A DNA stretch of 39,256 nucleotides from Chrysochromulina parva (lineage: Eukaryota > Haptophyta > Prymnesiales > Chrysochromulinaceae). Shown one piece after another: positions 35,670 to 39,256 of the stretch. How positions within the stretch are numbered: position 1 is the stretch's first letter; each line of letters starts with the position of its first letter. Under the pieces are notes generated by a model. The model was given only the letters and a program-made list of their open reading frames with translations, was not told where the DNA came from and ran no database searches. The position numbers were made by a program, and so were the translations under genes. Where the stretch lies: positions 1 to 39,256 of the forward strand of contig PJAB01000125.1 in the NCBI GenBank assembly GCA_002887195.1, written 5' to 3'.

Positions 35670-36887
35670 TCACGCCTTGTCGGCGCCGTTGTTGAGCGAC
35701 TGGAGCAGGAAGAGCTTGGCGAAGGATTGGCCAGTGAACTGGTTGATCTGCTGGCAGTAGGCCGACATCTGATCGGTGATCAGCAGCGACTCGAGGCGCG
35801 ACGGCTTCGCGATGGGCTTGAAGAGCGAGTTGTGCGTCAGGTCCTCCTCCGGCAACGGCTCCTCACCGCGCGCGCGGCGCGCGACAGCCTCGGCCTTTTT
35901 CTTGGCGAGGTAGGAGGACTGCGTGCCCTTTTGGCGCTGCACCGCGCGCTCGTAGTGCTGCAGCTTCGACGACTCCTGCTGAAGGTCCTCGATGCACTCG
36001 ATGAGCAGTTGCAACTGCTTCTCGAGGAACGGGTTCGTGTTCAGCTCGAGGCGCGAAAAGTCGGCGGCGTTGGCCGAGAAGCCGCACTCGTCCTGCAGCT
36101 CGAGGAGGAGTGCCGAGCTCAGGTGCGAAGAGCGCACCTTGATCGGAACCTCTTCGAAGACCCCTGCCCTCTTGGAGGTGCTCGAGGCGCCCGCGAGCGC
36201 ATCATACGTCACCTTGCCGACCGAGTAAAGCGTCATGAAGGAATCGGTGAGCCGGAAGGCGCGCAGCGCGATGCCCGACGTGCGTGCGCGCGACGGGTCG
36301 AAGATGAGCACCACGCAGTTCTTCAGGTTGCTCTGATAGTTGAACTGCGTCTCCACGCACTGCTCGTCAATGAAGGAGCTGAAGTAGGTGCTTTGGTACC
36401 ACCCAACAGTATTGTTGTCGACGTTGACCTCGCGCAGGCAGCGCATCATCTCGATCTGGTACTCGGAGGATGCATCGTCGTCCATCGCCGACGACTCGCC
36501 ATTGACCGACTCCTTGCCGGGGAATGGGAAGCTGTTGGTGACCTCCAGCGTGGGACCCACATCGAGACCGAGCAGCTGGCCGGTAACAAAGGCTGGCAGC
36601 GCCTGCTGGCAGTGCTTGATGATCTTAAGCACCACCTGACGGCAGCAAACGCGGTGGCAAGCGAGCGTCAGCAGACCCGAGCGCAGAGCGAGACATGCAG
36701 CAGCGCAGAGAACGCGCAGCTCGAGCTGACATGTGCCAGCGTGTGCGGCAGCACGCACCAGTGCGTCGAGCTCCACAACGCTGATGGTGCTCGTCGCGAA
36801 GCTGGGCGCCTTGGCAGGCGCAGTTGGCGGCGCAGCAGCTGGTGCCTCGGCCTTGGCCCACGGCGCGGTTGACGAGCCAGACGCCAT
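35670..36887 (-). CDS. EIF3H: Eukaryotic translation initiation factor 3 subunit H
   Basis: Exons 36887-36759 (43 codons) and 36635-35670 (321 codons plus stop) give 364 residues, close to the usual eIF3h length of about 350. After an Ala/Pro-rich N-terminus, VVELDAL joins VVLKIIKHC across the intron and opens the MPN domain. Following signatures are GQLLGLDVG, NTVGWYQSTYFSSF, VVLIFDPSRA and GIALRAFRLTD. The C-terminus has the conserved helix SRLESLLITDQMSAYCQQI. As in eIF3h generally, the metal-binding HxH of JAMM deubiquitinases is replaced (GWYQS), so this is a structural MPN subunit of the eIF3 complex on the 40S ribosome. It is cytosolic and housekeeping. Confidence 0.93.
   Translation of the reverse strand: MASGSSTAPWAKAEAPAAAPPTAPAKAPSFATSTISVVELDALVRAAAHAGTCQLELRVLCAAACLALRSGLLTLACHRVCCRQVVLKIIKHCQQALPAFVTGQLLGLDVGPTLEVTNSFPFPGKESVNGESSAMDDDASSEYQIEMMRCLREVNVDNNTVGWYQSTYFSSFIDEQCVETQFNYQSNLKNCVVLIFDPSRARTSGIALRAFRLTDSFMTLYSVGKVTYDALAGASSTSKRAGVFEEVPIKVRSSHLSSALLLELQDECGFSANAADFSRLELNTNPFLEKQLQLLIECIEDLQQESSKLQHYERAVQRQKGTQSSYLAKKKAEAVARRARGEEPLPEEDLTHNSLFKPIAKPSRLESLLITDQMSAYCQQINQFTGQSFAKLFLLQSLNNGADKA
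36636..36758 (-). other. Intron of eIF3h (123 bp, in frame)
   Basis: Donor CTG|GTGCGT and acceptor CCGTCAG|GTG. The length is a multiple of three with no stop, so the frame reads through. The 41 encoded residues interrupt the first strand/helix of the MPN domain and have no counterpart in eIF3h. Confidence 0.85.
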
Positions 36888-36964
36888 CGGGACACGTCGC
36901 GACTGTGAGCGAGGCTCTCGCGAGCTGTGAATGATTTTGAGTCGCGCGGTTGGCTCTCCACAAT

Positions 36965-36996
36965 CACTCACTCAGTCTCTCTCTCAGTCTCTCTCT

Positions 36997-37053
<57 letters not shown>
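36965..37053. repeat. (CT)n microsatellite upstream of eIF3h
   Basis: CTCAGTCTCTCT-type units grade into a pure CT tract of about 50 bp. On the eIF3h coding strand it reads (GA)n, 78-166 bp upstream of the start codon, thus in the promoter or 5' UTR. Confidence 0.9.
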
Positions 37054-37056
<3 letters not shown>

Positions 37057-37219
37057 ACTCAATCCGCGGCGCGGCGAGCGCGCGCGCGCCTCTAAATGTA
37101 TAAAACCAGGCTTGGCGTTCTTCACTTCTTCCGTAACGATCACATCAGGCGCACTATCAGGCGCTCCACATCCCCCGGCGCGCATGGGCCTTGCGCACGT
37201 TCACTCATTGTACAGCTCT

Positions 37220-37867
37220 TCACGCCACGCACCAGCTGCCGCCGTCGCCCTTCACTATCCAGCGCGCACGTCGTTCCGGGTTGTAACGTTGGCCCTCGGG
37301 CTGCTCGTGCTCAAGGCGCTGCTTGCACTGCTCGCGCTCGTGCTGCTCGATGCGCATCATCTTGCGGCTCGAGAGGAAAGTATCGTGCAGCGGATCGGCT
37401 GGCGCTGGCTGCATGGCGTGCGAGGGGACGTAGGGCTTGTGCGGTAACGGGTTGTGGCTCAGGATGCGCTGCTCGACAGTGCTCGTAAGCTGATCGTCTC
37501 TCCTGTCCCACGGGGTCGGCCGATCGTTGTCAACATCTGGCTTGACGGCGCTCCATGGATGTGGCCCGAACGAATAGCAAGTTTGGAACTGCTCGGGCGT
37601 GAGCTGGCTCGTCTTGAAGGTTCGATGGAAGGACATGTTCCCCGGGGACGAGCCGTGGCCAGATGTCCTCGGTGAGATGGCAGGACGCCGATCCATAGCG
37701 GCGAACGCAGGCGTCAGACTAAGCAGCCGGCCAGACTCACTGAGGATTTGGTCGGGGCGGTGACGGGGACCTTGCGCGCGTTCATCAGTTAAGTACGTTG
37801 ATGAACCGATGCGCTTGCTGGACGAGAATTCCGTTTTGCGCTCGTATTGGTCAAGTGCCCGCGCCAT
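37220..37867 (-). CDS. Unrecognised basic, Pro/His-rich protein (215 aa)
   Basis: ATG at 37867 to stop at 37220. A second in-frame Met (MDRRPAIS, at 37696) has a better start context and may be the true start. No signal peptide or membrane segment is seen. The sequence is extended and polar, with short motifs such as GNMSFHRTFKTSQLTP, CYSFGPHPWSAVKPD, TVEQRILSHNPLPHKPYVP, and a charged helix KMMRIEQHEREQCKQRLEHE near the C-terminus, then RYNPERRARWIVKG. I do not recognise a family. The style (short Pro-bounded motifs plus one basic helix) resembles structural proteins that lie along filaments, but that is only an impression. It is divergent from the gene at 38049, with 181 bp between starts. 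Confidence 0.6.
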   Translation of the reverse strand: MARALDQYERKTEFSSSKRIGSSTYLTDERAQGPRHRPDQILSESGRLLSLTPAFAAMDRRPAISPRTSGHGSSPGNMSFHRTFKTSQLTPEQFQTCYSFGPHPWSAVKPDVDNDRPTPWDRRDDQLTSTVEQRILSHNPLPHKPYVPSHAMQPAPADPLHDTFLSSRKMMRIEQHEREQCKQRLEHEQPEGQRYNPERRARWIVKGDGGSWCVA

Positions 37868-38048
37868 CGATCGCGAGGAACAGGGAGAGTGGACTCAGTG
37901 CAGAACTCGCGTCCGCATAAGAAACGGAATTCTTGCGCGGCTGATTTGCATGCGAAACAGATGTGCTAAACATGTGGGAGGGAGAGTGAGCATTCATTTC
38001 AATCCCTTTGCACCTTCCATTTTAAGTTTCTCTTCACACGCTGCGAAA

Positions 38049-38741
38049 ATGCTGTGCCCTTCGCTGCTCGCCTTCGCGGCCTTCGTCAGCCCGCCGCTTC
38101 ACGCTCCGCACGGGTACATCGCACGTTCGGCCACTCCCTCGCCACGTGCAGCATTCGGGCTGAGCGAGCGGGAGATGCGACGATTGTCAGCCATGAAAAC
38201 GTCTGATGAGCCCCTCGAGGAGGAGGTCGAAGGGCTCTGCATCCTCGGAGGCATGGCAGGTGCTGTGCTAGGCGTTCCGCTCTTAGGGTCGGGCATGATC
38301 GGCGCATTGCTTGGTGTGCAATTCCTCGGGCCGCTTATGGCCTTCTCGGCAGGCACATCTGGCGACCGGCTGCGTATGGCGGGTTGGCACACACACAGTC
38401 TCTCGCGCAATGCGCTCAAGCGCTCCGAGATGGCGTGGAATGACTTGGTCCGCATGAGCGAGGAGTCGGGACTGATCGCGCGCCTGGAATGCGCGCGTAA
38501 TCGCCTCCTCGAGTGGGACCAATCGACGGGCATGAGCTGGCGCTTCAAGGAGCTGGCGCTGCGAGCCTGGCAAATCTGGTGCGGTGTTGTGAGTGCCGCA
38601 CGACAATTGAGCGATAGGTTGGGCTTGACGGTGCGCGCGCAGACGCTCTGGTATGCCACGGGGATCCCCAAATTTGTGCAGGAGACACGTGAAAGCGCGG
38701 TGCTCCGGGCGCGCATGCAAGCCTTGAGAGAGCGCGAGTAG
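38049..38741 (+). CDS. Putative organelle-targeted membrane protein (230 aa), function unknown
   Basis: ATG at 38049 (context GAAAATG) to TAG at 38739. The frame is open further upstream, but the A/T- and pyrimidine-rich sequence before 38049 looks like 5' UTR. Residues 1-20 form a signal-like hydrophobic stretch (LCPSLLAFAAFVSPPL). Residues 21-45 are rich in S, R, P and A with AAF, a pattern like precursors for complex plastids. A Gly-rich hydrophobic segment at about 62-99 (GGMAGAVLGVPLLG and on) would form one or two membrane helices or a hairpin. The last 130 residues are amphipathic, charged helices with several Trp (MAWNDLV, LLEWDQST, RAWQIWCGVV). No family is recognised. Confidence 0.65.
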   Translation: MLCPSLLAFAAFVSPPLHAPHGYIARSATPSPRAAFGLSEREMRRLSAMKTSDEPLEEEVEGLCILGGMAGAVLGVPLLGSGMIGALLGVQFLGPLMAFSAGTSGDRLRMAGWHTHSLSRNALKRSEMAWNDLVRMSEESGLIARLECARNRLLEWDQSTGMSWRFKELALRAWQIWCGVVSAARQLSDRLGLTVRAQTLWYATGIPKFVQETRESAVLRARMQALRERE

Positions 38742-39256
38742 TTTGGCTTTAACGTTAATATCGCCCCGAAAGAAGGCGTTATTGAGTAAAGACTCAACTC
38801 TCAAGACTCAAGACTCAATTCTCAAGGATCGTAGTAGAAAGACTCGTCAAAAGAGGTACCTCAAAAGACTAAAGACTAACGACGTTTCATTCTTTAGTCT
38901 TTTTCTTGAGTTTTAAACTCCAGTTTTTCCGAAGATCCGAGATGACGAAACTTAGCGAGGTCAGTGACGAAACTTCGACGAACCTTTTCCCGCATTTTCA
39001 GTGTCAGACACTCCAGTGTGACACGTCGACTCTCAAACTTCGGCCCGGGGGGGTGGGTCCGGTCGCCTAGGGTCCGCTTAGGGGTTGACCTCGGAGGTCG
39101 GGGTCGGGGTCGGAGGGGGGGTGTTTTCCCGGAAATGACACTGGATTTCCTGGACTCGCTTCAGACCCGACCCGACCCGACCCGACCTCGACCTCGGAGC
39201 CCAATTTTCATATCGTATCCCCCGACCCGACCCCCTCCGACCCGACCCCATACTGG
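38742..39256. other. Non-coding, repeat-rich right end
   Basis: The left part (about 38785-38880) has many scattered AAGACTC/AAGACTA direct repeats. The complement-like TTTAGTCTTTTTCTTGAG follows at about 38893-38911. The right part (39045-39256) is strongly strand-asymmetric: G-rich first, then C-rich (CCCGA)n. No coding frame is seen. Confidence 0.6.
39096..39252. repeat. Inverted GGGGTC/GACCC-rich repeats
   Basis: GGTCGGGGTCGGGGTCGGAG at about 39097-39116 is nearly complementary to CCCCCTCCGACCCGACCCC at about 39231-39249. A (CCCGA)n tract at about 39170-39187 lies between them. The G-rich strand has the runs needed for a G-quadruplex. Confidence 0.7.

Noticed and set aside
35670..36887. 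eIF3h MPN domain as an active JAMM deubiquitinase
   Set aside because: The HxH metal ligands are replaced (GWYQS), as in other eIF3h proteins, so no catalysis is expected.
37099..37105. TATAAAA on the plus strand as a promoter
   Set aside because: It points toward the 3' end of the minus-strand gene at 37220, with no plus-strand gene to serve. Chance or an antisense transcript cannot be told apart.
1..39256. tRNA or rRNA genes
   Set aside because: I looked for T-arm-like GGTTCRA boxes with matching stems in the intergenic regions and found none convincing. A covariance search was not possible.

Overview
This is a GC-rich, gene-dense nuclear segment from a eukaryote, most likely a unicellular alga with a secondary plastid. 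A haptophyte such as the Chrysochromulina/Prymnesium group would fit, but that is inference. The evidence is as follows. There is a clear eIF3h gene. Three spliceosomal introns have GT..AG ends, two with AG|GT junctions. Starts often sit in ACCATGG-like contexts. Two short proteins begin with a hydrophobic signal followed by an S/T/A/R-rich stretch, as in complex-plastid precursors. Genes are closely spaced and often divergent. Nothing looks prokaryotic or viral.

Layout. Positions 1-6780 (minus, running off the left edge) hold the 5' part of a giant gene made of EF-hand-like repeats of about 360 residues. A small putative organelle-targeted protein lies at 7914-8324 (minus). Then 8663-22825 (plus) is a single uninterrupted 4720-codon frame with an alpha/beta-hydrolase-like N-terminus and twelve repeats of the same family. 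The two giants are head-to-head paralogues. Repeat n of one resembles repeat n of the other, so the array existed before the gene was duplicated. From 23.7 kb onward come an F-box/LRR protein (plus), a SpoU-Trm1 fused tRNA methyltransferase (minus, one repeat-filled intron), a conserved protein of unknown role (minus), a double-hotdog thioesterase (plus), a multi-pass matrixin-like metalloprotease (plus), eIF3h (minus, one short in-frame intron), an unrecognised basic protein (minus) and a probable organelle membrane protein (plus). The last 0.5 kb is repeat-rich.

The strongest candidate for something undescribed is the head-to-head giant pair. Each protein would carry dozens of degenerate Ca2+-binding-type motifs, and one of them is fused to a hydrolase with an intact-looking Ser-Asp-His set. 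A Ca2+-responsive scaffold or elastic structural protein is plausible, but the sequence does not prove a function. The remaining genes look like an ordinary mixture of housekeeping and lineage-specific genes with no common pathway.
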